In this document: one piece after another, positions 50,176-61,700 of the stretch
Numbering within the stretch: the stretch's first letter is position 1
Layout: every line of letters starts with the position of its first letter
DNA from: Planctomycetota bacterium
GTDB lineage: Bacteria > Planctomycetota > Phycisphaerae > Tepidisphaerales > Tepidisphaeraceae
DNA length: 61,700 nucleotides
Assembly: GCA_038746835.1 (NCBI GenBank)
Contig: JBCDKH010000003.1
Span: 1-61,700, forward strand
Direction: 5' to 3'
Notes under the pieces: model-generated
What the model saw: the letters and a program-made list of their open reading frames with translations, nothing else
Databases searched by the model: none
Told to the model about the DNA's origin: nothing
Translations under genes and position numbers: made by a program

Positions 50176-53100
50176 CTAGGCCAGGCCGGTCAGATCGAGC
50201 AGTCGTCGGACGCGGCCTTCGGTGTCGTCGCCGTCGCTGAAGAGACCGCGGTCGATGCTGAAGTCGTCGAAGACGAGGCGGTCGACGGAGCCGTCGTTGG
50301 CGGTCAGGCCGGCGGGGAGGAAGAGGTCAGGGCCGTCGTCGCCGATGAGGGTGTCGGCCCCGTCGTCGCCACGAAGGACGTCGGGGCCGGCACCGCCACG
50401 AATGAGATCATCGCCGTCGCCACCCGCGAGCCAGTTGCGCTCGTCGTCGCCGGTCAGGACGTCGTCGAACGCGGTGCCCTGGACGTTGGCGAAGGTTCCG
50501 GCGATGGTGCCGAAGCCGGCGGAGGTGTTGAGGATGCTGGCGGTCGCGCGGAGATCGATCATCACGCCTGCCGGGGCGTCAGCGAAGGTGAGGTCGTTGG
50601 TGCCGCCGGTGTCGACGAGGACGTCGGCACCGAGGCCGGCCGCGAGGGTGTCGTTTGCCTCGGCCGAGCGGAGGCTGTCGTCGCCGAGGCCGCCGTCGAG
50701 GAAGTTGCCGTCGCCGGTGTTGGCGACGAGCGTGTCGTCGCCCTCGCCGCCGAGGAGTGCAGAGCCGCCAGCGTCGAGGCCTTCGAGAGTGTCGTTGCCG
50801 GGTCCGCCGTCGATGCGGAGAAAGCCGCGGATGTCGTCGTCGCCGGTGCCGCCGAGGGCGACTTCGATGTCGCTGGCGAATCGTCCGCCACGTTCGAGGA
50901 CGAGGTTCGCGGTGGACTCGCGGTAGTGGACGATGTCGCCGCCCGCGCCGCCGGAGACGGTGTCGTTCTCGTCGGTGGTCAGACCGGGCAGGAGCAGGTC
51001 GTTGTCATCGCCGCCTTCGAGCAGGTCGTCGCCGGTGCCGGCGCGGAGCGAATCGCGGCCGCCCTGGCCGAGGAGCGTGTCGTTACCCGAAAGGCCATAG
51101 AGCCGGTCCGTTCCTTCGCCAGCTTCGAGGCTGTCGTTGCCCGCGCCACCGGCCAGCGTGTCACTTCCGAGACCGGTGCGAAGGGTGTCGTCGCCAGTAC
51201 CGCCGTCGACAAAATCATCGCCGGCACCGGTGAGGAGCACGTCGTTGCCGGTGCCGCCGAAGAGCGTCATCGGCGTGGTCGCGTCGGACATGTCGATGAC
51301 GTCGTCGCCGGCGGTGCCGATGACCGACTCGACATCGGACTCGGCCCGGGTGTTGCTGGTGGGCGAGAGGTCGAGCGACGGCAGCGAGGAGAAGTCGGCG
51401 ACGTCGAAGTCGGTGCCACCGCGGACGGTCGTGAACGGCGACTGGACGAGGAAGCGGTCGTTGCCGGTGCCACCGTCGAGGTCGCCGCTGCCGATGATGA
51501 CGTCGTCGCCCGGACCCGCGAGGACGGCGTCCGCGTTGCTGCCGTCGGTGATGATGCGGTCGTTGCCGCTGGCTCCGACAAGCTCGTTGCCGGAGCTGTC
51601 GGCGGAGGTGAGGGTGTCGTCGCCGGAGCCGCCGTTGAGGGTGCCGGCACCTTCGAGGTCGTCGTCGCCGCTGGCGCCGATGAGGCTGTCGTCGCCGCCG
51701 TTGCCGACGAGGGTGTCGTCGCCATCGTCGCCGAAGAGCGTGTCGCTGCCGGTGGTGCCGATGAGGCTGTCGTTGCCGGTGCCTGCGGTGACGGACTCGA
51801 CGCCGGCGAGCGTGAGCGTCGGGCCGCCGCTGGCGATAAGCGTGCTGTTCGCGAGGTTGACGACGAGGTTGTTCGTGACGGCCGAGAAGTCGACGGCGTC
51901 GTTGCCGGAGCCAGCGTCGAGAGTCGAGTCGGGGTTATCGGTGACGACCAGCGTGTCGTCGCCCGCTCCGGCGATCATCTCGACGCTGCCGTCGGCGGTG
52001 AGCGTGTCGTTGCCGGTCCCGGTGACGAGGACATCGATCGAGCCGTCGAGGTCGTCGAACTCGCCGGCAGAGCCGTCGTTGGCGAGGTTGTCGAGCGAGA
52101 GGGCGACGTCGGTCGATCGGCCGGAGTAGTCGGCGGTGTCGCGGCCGGTGTCGCCGACGAGCCGGTCGTTGCCGGTGTCGGCGAGGAGGGTGTCGTCGCC
52201 CTCGTGGCCTTCGAGCAAGTCGTCGCCGCCTCGTCCGCCGAGGCGGTCGTTGCCGAGTCCGCCGTCGAGCGTGTCGGACGCAGCACCGCCGAAGAGCGAG
52301 TCGTCGCCGTCGCCGCCGCGGAGTGTCGTCGGGAGGGTGAAGGCGCTGTCAACGTCGATGAGGTCTGCCCCGGCCGAGGCTTCGACTGTGACGTTGGCCA
52401 CGGCATTGAGTGGGAAGCTCGACGAGTCGATGCCGAGCGTCGCGACGACGTTGCCGCCGGTGATGGCGAGGGTGATCTGGTCGTTGCCGGGCGTGCCAAC
52501 GACGCGGAGGGTCTGACCGTCGAGCGTCGCAAAGGCCGGTGGCGGCGGGGCGGGATCGGAGACGTCAATCTTGATCAGGAAGACGTCGTCGATGCCTTCG
52601 AGCGCGTCGTTGCGTCGGCCGACGAGGACCGCGTTGCCGTCGTTGTCGAGCGTGGCGTCGAGGACGAGGTCGGTGGCGGCACCGGCGTCGATGCGGACGC
52701 CGTCGGGCAAGTCGGGCGTGTCGGACAGGCCGTTGCTCTGGACGAGTCGGACGGCAGGGTCGATCTCGCCGTCGCTTGTGCCTTCGGAGTAGCCGGCGAC
52801 GACGATGGTTCCGTCGTCGAGGACGGACGCGTCGGCGACGACGTTGCTGAAGCCGAAGCCCGAGCCGCCGGGCAGGTTGACGAAGTTGTTGAAGACGAGG
52901 CTGCCGTCGGCGTCGAAGGAGGCGAGCCGCGACTCGCCGTCGTCTTCGGTGATGCCGATGACGGGTCCGCCGGCGGGCGAGATGTCGAGCGAGGTCGCCG
53001 AGAAGAAGTCGAGGCTGGAGAAGGGCACGATCGCCTCGCCGGCGTCGCCGAAGTCGGCATCGAGCGTGCCGTCGCCGGAGATCGCATAGGCCGACGAGCG

Positions 53101-53844
53101 TTCGGGCTTGGCGGCGAAGCCGAAGGTCGCCTGATCGATCTCCTGCACGTCGACCAGCACGAGCAGCCGGGCCGCGTCGTCGGCTGCCGGGAAGGCGCGG
53201 ACGGCTTCGACCCGGACGCCGCCGACGAGTTGTTCGTCCAGGGCAAACAAGTCGGTCGTCGAGACGATCACTCCGTCGGCCGTGAGCCGGACGACCGACG
53301 CCGCCTCGTCGTCGGCGCTCGGGTTGCCCGCAGCGATGAGCGAGCCGTCGGCGAAGCGATCGATGACCGGGCGGAAGGGCAGGTCGAGCCGGCCGGTGGT
53401 GGCGAAGGTCGGGTCGAGTCCGCCGGTCGGCAGAAGGCGAAGCAGTTCGCCGGTGTCGCCGTTGGCGCGGGCGACGAGGAGGTTGCCGTCGGGCAGCGGC
53501 AGGAGGTCGGTGACGTTGGCCGACGGTCCGCGGGCAGGCAGCTCGATGATGCCGTCACCGCCGAAGGCCGTGACGAGGTCGCCGTCGGCGTCGAGCTTGA
53601 CGACAAACTCGCTCGCGACGGTGCCGGTGCCGTCGAGCGCGAACCCGCCGGCGAAGATCGAGTCGTCCTCGGCAACGGCAACTTCGAGCAGGGCCTGATT
53701 CGAAGCGCCCGGCTGCAACTCCAACGCCACGACGCCTGCCGTGCCGAAGCTCGTGACGGCCTCGCCGACAGCGAGCAACCGACGGGCCTCGACGGGTTCG
53801 ATCGGGCTACTTCGGGATGCGTTGCGTCGATTGGAGGTGGACAT
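50176..53844 (-). CDS. LEPR-XLL delta-60/RTX giant surface protein
   Basis: 1222 residues. The basic N-terminus has the planctomycete motif VEARRLLA (residues 18-25). Residues ~30-480 are delta-60-like repeats (FGTAGVV...DDSIFAGG, FGGDGIIEL...DGNLLVARA). Residues ~505-1190 are calcium-binding RTX repeats (GGxGxDxLxG), many with the classical GGDGDD form. There is no obvious hydrophobic signal peptide and no C-terminal PEP-CTERM. The highly repetitive Asp-rich sequence gives long open frames on other strands, which are ignored. ATG at 53844 is chosen over earlier starts because the motif then falls in place. A Ca-dependent surface or secreted protein is inferred; no type I exporter genes are near. 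Confidence 0.85.
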   Translation of the reverse strand: MSTSNRRNASRSSPIEPVEARRLLAVGEAVTSFGTAGVVALELQPGASNQALLEVAVAEDDSIFAGGFALDGTGTVASEFVVKLDADGDLVTAFGGDGIIELPARGPSANVTDLLPLPDGNLLVARANGDTGELLRLLPTGGLDPTFATTGRLDLPFRPVIDRFADGSLIAAGNPSADDEAASVVRLTADGVIVSTTDLFALDEQLVGGVRVEAVRAFPAADDAARLLVLVDVQEIDQATFGFAAKPERSSAYAISGDGTLDADFGDAGEAIVPFSSLDFFSATSLDISPAGGPVIGITEDDGESRLASFDADGSLVFNNFVNLPGGSGFGFSNVVADASVLDDGTIVVAGYSEGTSDGEIDPAVRLVQSNGLSDTPDLPDGVRIDAGAATDLVLDATLDNDGNAVLVGRRNDALEGIDDVFLIKIDVSDPAPPPPAFATLDGQTLRVVGTPGNDQITLAITGGNVVATLGIDSSSFPLNAVANVTVEASAGADLIDVDSAFTLPTTLRGGDGDDSLFGGAASDTLDGGLGNDRLGGRGGDDLLEGHEGDDTLLADTGNDRLVGDTGRDTADYSGRSTDVALSLDNLANDGSAGEFDDLDGSIDVLVTGTGNDTLTADGSVEMIAGAGDDTLVVTDNPDSTLDAGSGNDAVDFSAVTNNLVVNLANSTLIASGGPTLTLAGVESVTAGTGNDSLIGTTGSDTLFGDDGDDTLVGNGGDDSLIGASGDDDLEGAGTLNGGSGDDTLTSADSSGNELVGASGNDRIITDGSNADAVLAGPGDDVIIGSGDLDGGTGNDRFLVQSPFTTVRGGTDFDVADFSSLPSLDLSPTSNTRAESDVESVIGTAGDDVIDMSDATTPMTLFGGTGNDVLLTGAGDDFVDGGTGDDTLRTGLGSDTLAGGAGNDSLEAGEGTDRLYGLSGNDTLLGQGGRDSLRAGTGDDLLEGGDDNDLLLPGLTTDENDTVSGGAGGDIVHYRESTANLVLERGGRFASDIEVALGGTGDDDIRGFLRIDGGPGNDTLEGLDAGGSALLGGEGDDTLVANTGDGNFLDGGLGDDSLRSAEANDTLAAGLGADVLVDTGGTNDLTFADAPAGVMIDLRATASILNTSAGFGTIAGTFANVQGTAFDDVLTGDDERNWLAGGDGDDLIRGGAGPDVLRGDDGADTLIGDDGPDLFLPAGLTANDGSVDRLVFDDFSIDRGLFSDGDDTEGRVRRLLDLTGLA

Positions 53845-53970
53845 CGCAGCAGGGCAAGGCAGCGGGCGGGTCGGAGAGCCAGTGCACGCTATTCGATGTC
53901 CTCCGCTCCTGTCGCCGACAAAACCGCCTTCAGGTGCGTGTGGCGTCGACCAGGCGAGCCGGTTGGCCGA

Positions 53971-53976
53971 TACAGT
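53971..53976 (+). promoter_or_regulatory. TACAGT box 8 nt before ATG
   Basis: TACAGT is followed by 8 nt and the ATG at 53985. No Shine-Dalgarno sequence is seen. Confidence 0.45.
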
Positions 53977-53984
53977 CGGCGACA

Positions 53985-55337
53985 ATGACTCAGCCGGCAC
54001 CCACGGCAGACCATCCCGAACTCTCCGCCGTCGCCAAGGCCTTGCGACACAAGATCGACAGCGGCCAAGGCGTGGTCGGTGTCGTCGGGCTGGGCTACGT
54101 CGGCCTGCCACTGCTGGCGGCGTTCCATCAGGCTGGGTTCACGGTCGTCGGCTTCGACAAGGATCCCGCGAAGATCGAGGCGCTCCATCGCGGCGAGAAC
54201 TACCTCGGCCACCTCGGCAAGTCGCTGGTCAGCGACATGCTCGGCAGCCGGTTCGACGCGACCACCGACCACAGCCGCCTGGGCGAGTGCGACGCGATCC
54301 TCGCTTGCGTCCCGACGCCGCTCGGCAGGCATCTGGAGCCGAACCTGTCCTATGTCCAAAACGTCGCCCGTGACGTCGGCAAGACGCTCCGTCCGGGGCA
54401 GATCATCGTCCTGGAAAGCAGCACCTATCCACGGACCACACGGGACGTAATGCTGCCGTTGTTCCAGAAGTCGGGCCTGAAACTCGGTGAAGACTTTTTC
54501 GTCGCCTACTCGCCGGAGCGGGAAAACCCCGGCAGCAAGGACTTTTCGACCGCCACGATCCCCAAGCTCGTCGGCGGCCTGGATGTCGTCAGCGGTCTCT
54601 TGGCCAAGGAGCTTTACGCCCGTGCGATCCGGGCCGAGATCGTCCTCGTCGACTCCGCAGAGGTCGCCGAGGCGGCGAAGCTGCTGGAGAACATCTACCG
54701 GGCCGTCAACATTGCGCTGGTCAACGAGATGAAGGTCGTGCTCGACTCGATGGACATCGACGTCTGGCAGGTCGTCGACGCAGCCAAGAGCAAACCCTTT
54801 GGTTTTCAAGCGTTTTACCCAGGCCCGGGGCTCGGCGGGCACTGCATTCCGATCGACCCGTACTACCTCACCTGGAAAGCCCGCGAGTACGGCCACGCGA
54901 CGCGGTTCATCGAACTCGCGGGCGAGGTCAATCGGAGCATGCCGCAGTTCGTGGTCGACAAGACGATGCTCGCCCTCAATGACGCCGGCAAAAGCGTCCG
55001 CGGCAGCCGGATTCTTGTGCTGGGCCTGGCGTACAAGCCCGACGTGGATGACGTCCGCGAGTCACCCAGCTTCGAGCTGATCGAACAGATCGAACACCTC
55101 GGCGGCCTCGTCGACTACCACGACCCCCACGTCCCCAAGACGCCGTCGATGCGCCACTACGCCGTCGACAAGGCGAGCATCGATCTCACGCCCGCGTCGG
55201 TCGCGTCGTACGACTGCATCGTCGTCGCCACCAACCACACGGCGATCGACTGGCCGATGGTCGCGAAGGAGGCGACGCTGATCATCGACACCCGAAACGC
55301 CTTAGCCGGCCTGGGCGGGAACGTCGTCAAGGCGTGA
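53985..55337 (+). CDS. UDP-sugar 6-dehydrogenase (UDP-GlcNAc/UDP-ManNAc type)
   Basis: 450 residues. NAD-binding VGVVGLGYVGLPLLAAF (residues ~31-47), VPTPL, VLESSTYPRTTRDV and the catalytic Cys287 in PGLGGHCIPIDPYYL, then LGLAYKPDVDDVRESPSFEL. The GGHCIPIDP context and SPERENPG fit the WbpA/TviB group that oxidises UDP-GlcNAc or UDP-ManNAc/GalNAc to uronic acids, rather than UDP-glucose dehydrogenase. It would supply an acidic sugar for the surface glycan. ATG at 53985 lies 8 nt after TACAGT; the longer upstream frame is antisense to the RTX gene. It converges on gcvP. Confidence 0.9.
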   Translation: MTQPAPTADHPELSAVAKALRHKIDSGQGVVGVVGLGYVGLPLLAAFHQAGFTVVGFDKDPAKIEALHRGENYLGHLGKSLVSDMLGSRFDATTDHSRLGECDAILACVPTPLGRHLEPNLSYVQNVARDVGKTLRPGQIIVLESSTYPRTTRDVMLPLFQKSGLKLGEDFFVAYSPERENPGSKDFSTATIPKLVGGLDVVSGLLAKELYARAIRAEIVLVDSAEVAEAAKLLENIYRAVNIALVNEMKVVLDSMDIDVWQVVDAAKSKPFGFQAFYPGPGLGGHCIPIDPYYLTWKAREYGHATRFIELAGEVNRSMPQFVVDKTMLALNDAGKSVRGSRILVLGLAYKPDVDDVRESPSFELIEQIEHLGGLVDYHDPHVPKTPSMRHYAVDKASIDLTPASVASYDCIVVATNHTAIDWPMVAKEATLIIDTRNALAGLGGNVVKA

Positions 55338-55355
55338 CGCACGTCCGCCAGCCGG

Positions 55356-58271
<2,916 letters not shown>

Positions 58272-58280
58272 GGGTGACCA

Positions 58281-58286
58281 AGCGTA
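58281..58286 (-). promoter_or_regulatory. TACGCT box 9 nt before ATG
   Basis: On the minus strand TACGCT (58286-58281) lies 9 nt before the gcvP ATG at 58271. Confidence 0.4.
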
Positions 58287-58332
58287 CGAGCGCTCGGTGC
58301 CAGACCGTTTCAGATCGGTGCCATCGCCCCCC

Positions 58333-58427
58333 TCCGTCATCCCGAGCGCAGCCGAGGGACCTCGTCTGGTTCCGCCGGTTCGTTCAGACGTGGTCCCTCG
58401 ACTCGCTTCGCTCGCTCGGGATGACGG
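58333..58427. repeat. palindrome family A, copy 3, intergenic
   Basis: Same arms as the copies at 21347 and 43605, here between the divergent gcvP and cinA-like genes. Any frame extending gcvP upstream would run into it. Confidence 0.78.
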
Positions 58428-58515
58428 GTGTTCTCAAGCGAAGATCCCCCAGACTTCCCGACCGTCCGACGCGAGCCCCGAGCGTGAGTGACGTCCGCAG
58501 CGACCGAGCGGGCGC

Positions 58516-58521
58516 TACCGT
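58516..58521 (+). promoter_or_regulatory. TACCGT box 7 nt before ATG
   Basis: TACCGT is followed by 7 nt and the ATG at 58529. The most frequent form of the box in this window. Confidence 0.48.
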
Positions 58522-58528
58522 GCGAGCA

Positions 58529-59818
58529 ATGTCGGAAACCCGCTCACCCGTCGCCCGTGTGCTCAGCATCGGGGACGAAATCACCAGCGGGCTCACCGTC
58601 GACACGAATACCGCGTGGTTTTCCAGGGAACTCGCGAGCCTCGGCGTCCGCGTCGTCAGCCACGAGAGCACGAGCGACGACCAGCCGGCGATCGAGGCAG
58701 CGATCAAACGACTCGCCCGCGGCACCGACCTCCTCGTCATCAGCGGCGGCATCGGGCCAACGCCCGACGACCTGACCCGCGAGGCCCTCGCAGCCGTTGT
58801 CGGCCAGCCCGTCGTCATCAGCGAGGCCTGGATCGACCGCATCCGCCAGATCTGGGCCAAGCGCGGCAAACAGATGCCCGACGCCAACCGCAAGCAGGCC
58901 GGCTATCCCGAGGGGACCGAGCTGCTGGACAATCCCGTCGGCACCGCGGCCGGGGTGTTGGCCGACGTCGACGGCTGCCGGGTCGTCGTCGTGCCGGGCG
59001 TGCCGAAGGAAGCCAAGGCGATGTTCGACAAGCACGTCCGCCCGCTGGCGACGAAGCTCGCCGCCGACGCGGGCGGGCACGTCCTCCGGATGCGGGCCCT
59101 GCACACCTTCGGGCTGGGCGAGAGCGACGTGGCCGAACGGCTCGGGCCGGTCCTTGAACGCGGGCACTTCGGCGACGAGCTCGACGTCGGCACCACCGCC
59201 AGCAGCGGCGTCGTCAGCGTCCGCTGCTACGCCCGGGCCGAGACGACCGAGCATGCCGACAAGCTCCTCGACGACGTCGAAGCGACCGTCCGCGAGAAGC
59301 TGGGCCACGTCGTCTTCGGCACCAACAACGACACGCTGCCGAGCGTTCTTGTCGACTTGCTAAAGGAAAAACGCCAGACGCTCGTCACGGCCGAGAGCTG
59401 CACGGGCGGACTGATCGCCAAACTCGTCACCGACGTCTCAGGCAGCAGTGCCGTCTTCGACCGAGCGTTCGTCACCTACACCAACGACAGCAAGGCCCAA
59501 CTCGTCGGCGTCGATCCGGCGACGATCGAGGAGCACGGTGCCGTCAGCACCGAGGTCGTCGAGCAGATGGCGACCGGAGCTCTGAAGAGCGCCGGCGATG
59601 TGGCACTCAGCGTGTCGGGCGTCGCGGGTCCGGGTGGCGGAACCGAGGCCAAGCCGGTCGGCACCGTCTGCATCGGCATCGCGTGGAAAGACGGCGTCGC
59701 GGCCAAGCGGTTCGGCTTTCACGGCGATCGTGAGATGGTTCGCCTGCGGAGCGCCCTCATGGCGTTGGGCATGCTGCGACGGCACCTGCTCGGGTTGGAC
59801 CCGCTGGAACTGGCATGA
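58529..59818 (+). CDS. cinA: CinA-like protein with C-terminal nicotinamide-nucleotide amidase domain
   Basis: 429 residues. The N-terminal MoCF/COG1058 domain has ARVLSIGDEITSG, VISGGIGPTPDDLTRE and VVVPGVPKEAKAMF. The C-terminal PncC/CinA domain (~275-425) has TAESCTGGLIAKLVTDVSGSS, AVSTEVVEQMA and VSGVAGPGGGTEAKPVG. CinA cleaves NMN to nicotinate mononucleotide and takes part in pyridine-nucleotide salvage; the competence link is indirect. ATG at 58529 follows TACCGT; the open frame upstream runs through a palindrome and is not used. It overlaps the next gene by 4 bases. Confidence 0.92.
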   Translation: MSETRSPVARVLSIGDEITSGLTVDTNTAWFSRELASLGVRVVSHESTSDDQPAIEAAIKRLARGTDLLVISGGIGPTPDDLTREALAAVVGQPVVISEAWIDRIRQIWAKRGKQMPDANRKQAGYPEGTELLDNPVGTAAGVLADVDGCRVVVVPGVPKEAKAMFDKHVRPLATKLAADAGGHVLRMRALHTFGLGESDVAERLGPVLERGHFGDELDVGTTASSGVVSVRCYARAETTEHADKLLDDVEATVREKLGHVVFGTNNDTLPSVLVDLLKEKRQTLVTAESCTGGLIAKLVTDVSGSSAVFDRAFVTYTNDSKAQLVGVDPATIEEHGAVSTEVVEQMATGALKSAGDVALSVSGVAGPGGGTEAKPVGTVCIGIAWKDGVAAKRFGFHGDREMVRLRSALMALGMLRRHLLGLDPLELA

Positions 59819-60771
59819 CGACCCTCGCCACGAACGGCTATGCCACGTCGGTCTGGCCGTTCGTGTCGGCGGCGTTGCTGGTGCTGGCGTCGGGGCTTGG
59901 GACATGGCTGCTGTCGATCTGGTGGACTGGCCGATTGATCCACCGGCCGCCGCGACTGACGCCGGTGCGTGCCGCGTACCGGCTGGGGCGATCATCGCCG
60001 ACGGACCTGGATCTGGCGTACGAGGAGCTGTCGTTCGACGTGGCGGACGTGCCGGGATCGACCAGGACGATCCGGCTGCTGGGCTGGTGGATTCCGGCGA
60101 AGGTGCCGTCGACGAAGAGCGTCGTCCTGCTCCACGGCTACGGCGACTCGCGAGCCGGGACGCTGCCGTGGGTCGTGCCGTGGCATGACGCGGGCGTGAA
60201 CGTGCTGCTGGTCGACCTGCGTGCCCACGGCGACTCGGGCGGCCGGCGGTCGTTCGGCGGGACGGTGGAACGGGCGGACGTCGTCCAACTCGTCGGCGAC
60301 CTGCGCCTGAGCCGGCCCGACGAGACGGCCACGCTGTTCCTGGCGGGCGTGAGCTTTGGCGCGATGACCGCGGCCGGTGCGGCGACACGTCTGGAAGGGC
60401 TGGCAGGTTTGGTGCTCGACTCGCCGATCGACGACTGGAAGTCGGCCACGAAGCGGTGGGGCCAGCTTTTCAGCCTGCCACCGGCCGGGCGATTCGCGCA
60501 TCGCGTCCGCATGTGGATGGCCGACGGCAACGACCCGGATCGGCTCGACACCGCACGCGACATCGCAACGGCCAACGTGCCGACGCTGGCGATTTTGCCG
60601 ACGTCCGACGTCCTGCTCCCGGCGGACCCGCGCGCCGACGTCGCCACCGCGGCGAAAGCGACTCCACACGGCGACGCGTGGCTCCCAGACGTCGGTCACA
60701 ACGAATCGATCGTCGCGCTGCACGACGCGTACGCGGATCGCTTAAACCGGTGGTTGCAAGTGGTCGCGTGA
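59815..60771 (+). CDS. membrane-anchored alpha/beta hydrolase
   Basis: 318 residues. One N-terminal membrane segment (residues ~16-36), then an alpha/beta-hydrolase domain: VVLLHGYGDSRAGTLPWV, VNVLLVDLRAHGDSGG, nucleophile Ser in LAGVSFGAMTA, ILPTSDVLLPAD and the terminal His in DVGHNESI. It recalls the YfhR/BEM46-like lipid-type hydrolases. ATG overlaps the cinA stop (ATGA). Substrate unknown. Confidence 0.82.
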   Translation: MTTLATNGYATSVWPFVSAALLVLASGLGTWLLSIWWTGRLIHRPPRLTPVRAAYRLGRSSPTDLDLAYEELSFDVADVPGSTRTIRLLGWWIPAKVPSTKSVVLLHGYGDSRAGTLPWVVPWHDAGVNVLLVDLRAHGDSGGRRSFGGTVERADVVQLVGDLRLSRPDETATLFLAGVSFGAMTAAGAATRLEGLAGLVLDSPIDDWKSATKRWGQLFSLPPAGRFAHRVRMWMADGNDPDRLDTARDIATANVPTLAILPTSDVLLPADPRADVATAAKATPHGDAWLPDVGHNESIVALHDAYADRLNRWLQVVA

Positions 60772-60807
60772 TTCCCATCGGGAAGCAAGGCTCCATGCTC
60801 CCACCGT

Positions 60808-60870
60808 TTAGCGGTGAGCGCTAGCGAGCCTCCGGTCCTCACAGAGAGGCTCGAATGCGATCACCGCTAA
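60808..60870. repeat. cruciform-type palindrome (family F)
   Basis: Outer arms 60808-60817 and 60861-60870 (TTAGCGGTGA and its complement) enclose a second inverted repeat (60826-60832 with 60846-60852). It follows the hydrolase stop and may end that transcript. Confidence 0.6.
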
Positions 60871-60907
60871 CCGAGAGATACCGCTCGCCTGCTCGCAGTG
60901 GAGCAAG

Positions 60908-60950
60908 ACGAGGTCCTTCGACTTCGCTAACGCTCTGCTCGGGACGACGG
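60908..60950. repeat. partial family A palindrome (one arm)
   Basis: Only the right-arm-like half (ACGAGGTCCTTCGAC..CTCGGGACGACGG) is present, with several changes from the complete copies. It lies in the gene-poor region 60772-61051. Confidence 0.55.
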
Positions 60951-61051
60951 AAGCGCTCAAGCGCTTTGGACTGCGTGCAGGATGATCGAAACGACTGACA
61001 CGCAAGCGAAAAACCTCGCTTGAACCAACGCGTTAATGACGCGTCCCCGCC

Positions 61052-61534
61052 TCACGCCATCGGTGGGGGGAACTCGCTGGTCGACCAGTAGGCGTCCAGC
61101 GCTGAAACCAGCTCCGCGAAGGCCTCTTGCCCGACGGGCTTGATGAGGTAGCCGGCGACGTTTCGGCGATACGCCTCGGCCTTGTCCTCTTCGATGTCGC
61201 TGGAGGTCAAGACGACCACGGCCGTGGTGCGGAGGTGGTCCTGAGAGCGGAGTTCGCGCAGGAAGTCCAGGCCGCTGACGCGTGGGAGGTTGAGGTCCAG
61301 CAGTACCAGCCGGCGCTCTTCCGGCAGCCGAATCTCAGGATCCTGGTTGGCCAGGACACTCAGGGCACGCTCGGCGTCCTCGACGACCTCCAGACGGTGC
61401 GACAGGCCCGCCCGCTTGAAAGCGCGGCGGATATTCATGACGTCGATGTCGTTGTCCTCGACGAGCAGGACGTTGAGCGTGCGCGTGCGGGACCTGGCGG
61501 CAGGGGCAGTGAAGGTGTCGACGGCTTGAACCAT
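61052..61534 (-). CDS. CheY-like single-domain response regulator
   Basis: 160 residues, a receiver domain with short tails. Acidic pocket Glu26-Asp27, phosphoacceptor Asp80 (LVLLDLNLPRVSG), Thr110 in VVLTSSD, and Lys132 in GYLIKPV are present. Such regulators (Rcp1/RpfG-like group) usually pair with a separate histidine kinase; none is seen here. The start at 61534 (ATG) is chosen from the receiver-domain start; the upstream open frame to 61633 has no family support. Confidence 0.88.
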   Translation of the reverse strand: MVQAVDTFTAPAARSRTRTLNVLLVEDNDIDVMNIRRAFKRAGLSHRLEVVEDAERALSVLANQDPEIRLPEERRLVLLDLNLPRVSGLDFLRELRSQDHLRTTAVVVLTSSDIEEDKAEAYRRNVAGYLIKPVGQEAFAELVSALDAYWSTSEFPPPMA

Positions 61535-61700
61535 GGTGTACAGCGGTGATCTCGGCGGTCGTGGTGCAAGCAGCGGACCAGTCGCCGCAAAATTCCGCAG
61601 ACCTGTTCCGGCATCGACGGCGTTGCTCGGCAAGTTGAACGCCGATGCGCGTTATGGGCCTGTTCTGGCTGGAAATCACGGTGCGACGTGAGTCGACTGC
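61535..61700. other. window end, no gene assigned
   Basis: 166 bp upstream of the response regulator. It should contain its promoter, but no TANNNT box at a short distance is visible. An open frame on the minus strand covers it without family support. Confidence 0.3.

Noticed and set aside
50300-52330. Regular short repeats resembling a CRISPR array
   Set aside because: The periodicity (27 bp) encodes GGxGxDxLx RTX units in one open frame; there are no constant repeats with unique spacers and no cas genes.
50926-53988. 1020-codon open frame on the plus strand, antisense to the RTX gene
   Set aside because: The minus-strand RTX repeats explain the repetition; the antisense frame reads only Arg/Gly/Val/Ala-rich low-complexity sequence.
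60772-61051. Possible tRNA in the region around the palindromes
   Set aside because: Inverted repeats here form cruciforms but lack a cloverleaf with a T-loop and CCA; no tRNA was recognised anywhere in the window.

Overview
The window looks like chromosomal DNA of a high-GC member of the Planctomycetota, most likely class Phycisphaerae. The evidence is two giant surface proteins with the planctomycete LEPR-XLL-type N-terminus (LETRRLLA, VEARRLLA), one ending in a dockerin-like domain; an exosortase/EpsI pair beside exopolysaccharide genes; many GTG starts; and few Shine-Dalgarno sequences. The placement is inferred from gene content; no rRNA or tRNA gene was seen.

Layout. 1-8.9 kb: a duplicated convergent gene pair (zinc-ribbon membrane protein plus membrane-anchored protein with a GspG-like tail) around a 1022-residue beta-helix/dockerin protein, with a frameshifted remnant of a second dockerin gene. 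8.9-17.6 kb: glycan biosynthesis genes, namely two FkbM methyltransferases, a tandem GT2 fusion, a DPM1-like transferase, a SAM methyltransferase, a GtrA protein and two GT4 enzymes. 17.6-20 kb: a candidate antisense small RNA opposite a tiny ORF, a small unknown protein and hemA. 20.1-34.8 kb: the core exopolysaccharide locus, with a WecA/MraY-type initiating transferase and an O-antigen-ligase/polymerase-like protein, then rpmI-rplT, then exosortase, EpsI, a 1670-residue TPR protein and a Wzc-like tyrosine autokinase. 34.9-38.5 kb: small envelope and housekeeping genes (LysM lipoprotein, HAD phosphatase, beta-barrel protein, FAD oxidoreductase, Cys-rich protein). 38.6-46 kb: three consecutive related polytopic GT-C-like proteins, a DUF457-type hydrolase and a DUF4190 protein. 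46-50.2 kb: purK, a DinB-like protein, a DUF4258/DUF2283-like pair, a CpcT/CpeT-like protein and an aminotransferase. 50.2-61.7 kb: a delta-60/RTX giant protein, a UDP-sugar dehydrogenase, gcvP, cinA, an alpha/beta hydrolase and a CheY-like response regulator.

How the genes work together. A plausible reading is that nucleotide sugars (one oxidised by the UDP-sugar dehydrogenase) feed a lipid-linked glycan started by the WecA-like enzyme, extended and decorated by the GT2/GT4/FkbM genes, and polymerised and length-controlled by the Wzy/Wzc-like proteins. Exosortase/EpsI would link this to protein sorting, but no PEP-CTERM substrate is encoded in the window.

Two window-wide patterns stand out. 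At least 15 genes at the head of transcription units have a TANNNT box (typically TACCGT) only 5-9 nt before the start codon, which suggests leaderless or nearly leaderless transcripts. At least six unrelated families of long palindromic repeats are scattered through the window, and three copies lie in frame inside membrane-protein genes, in predicted loops or a tail.
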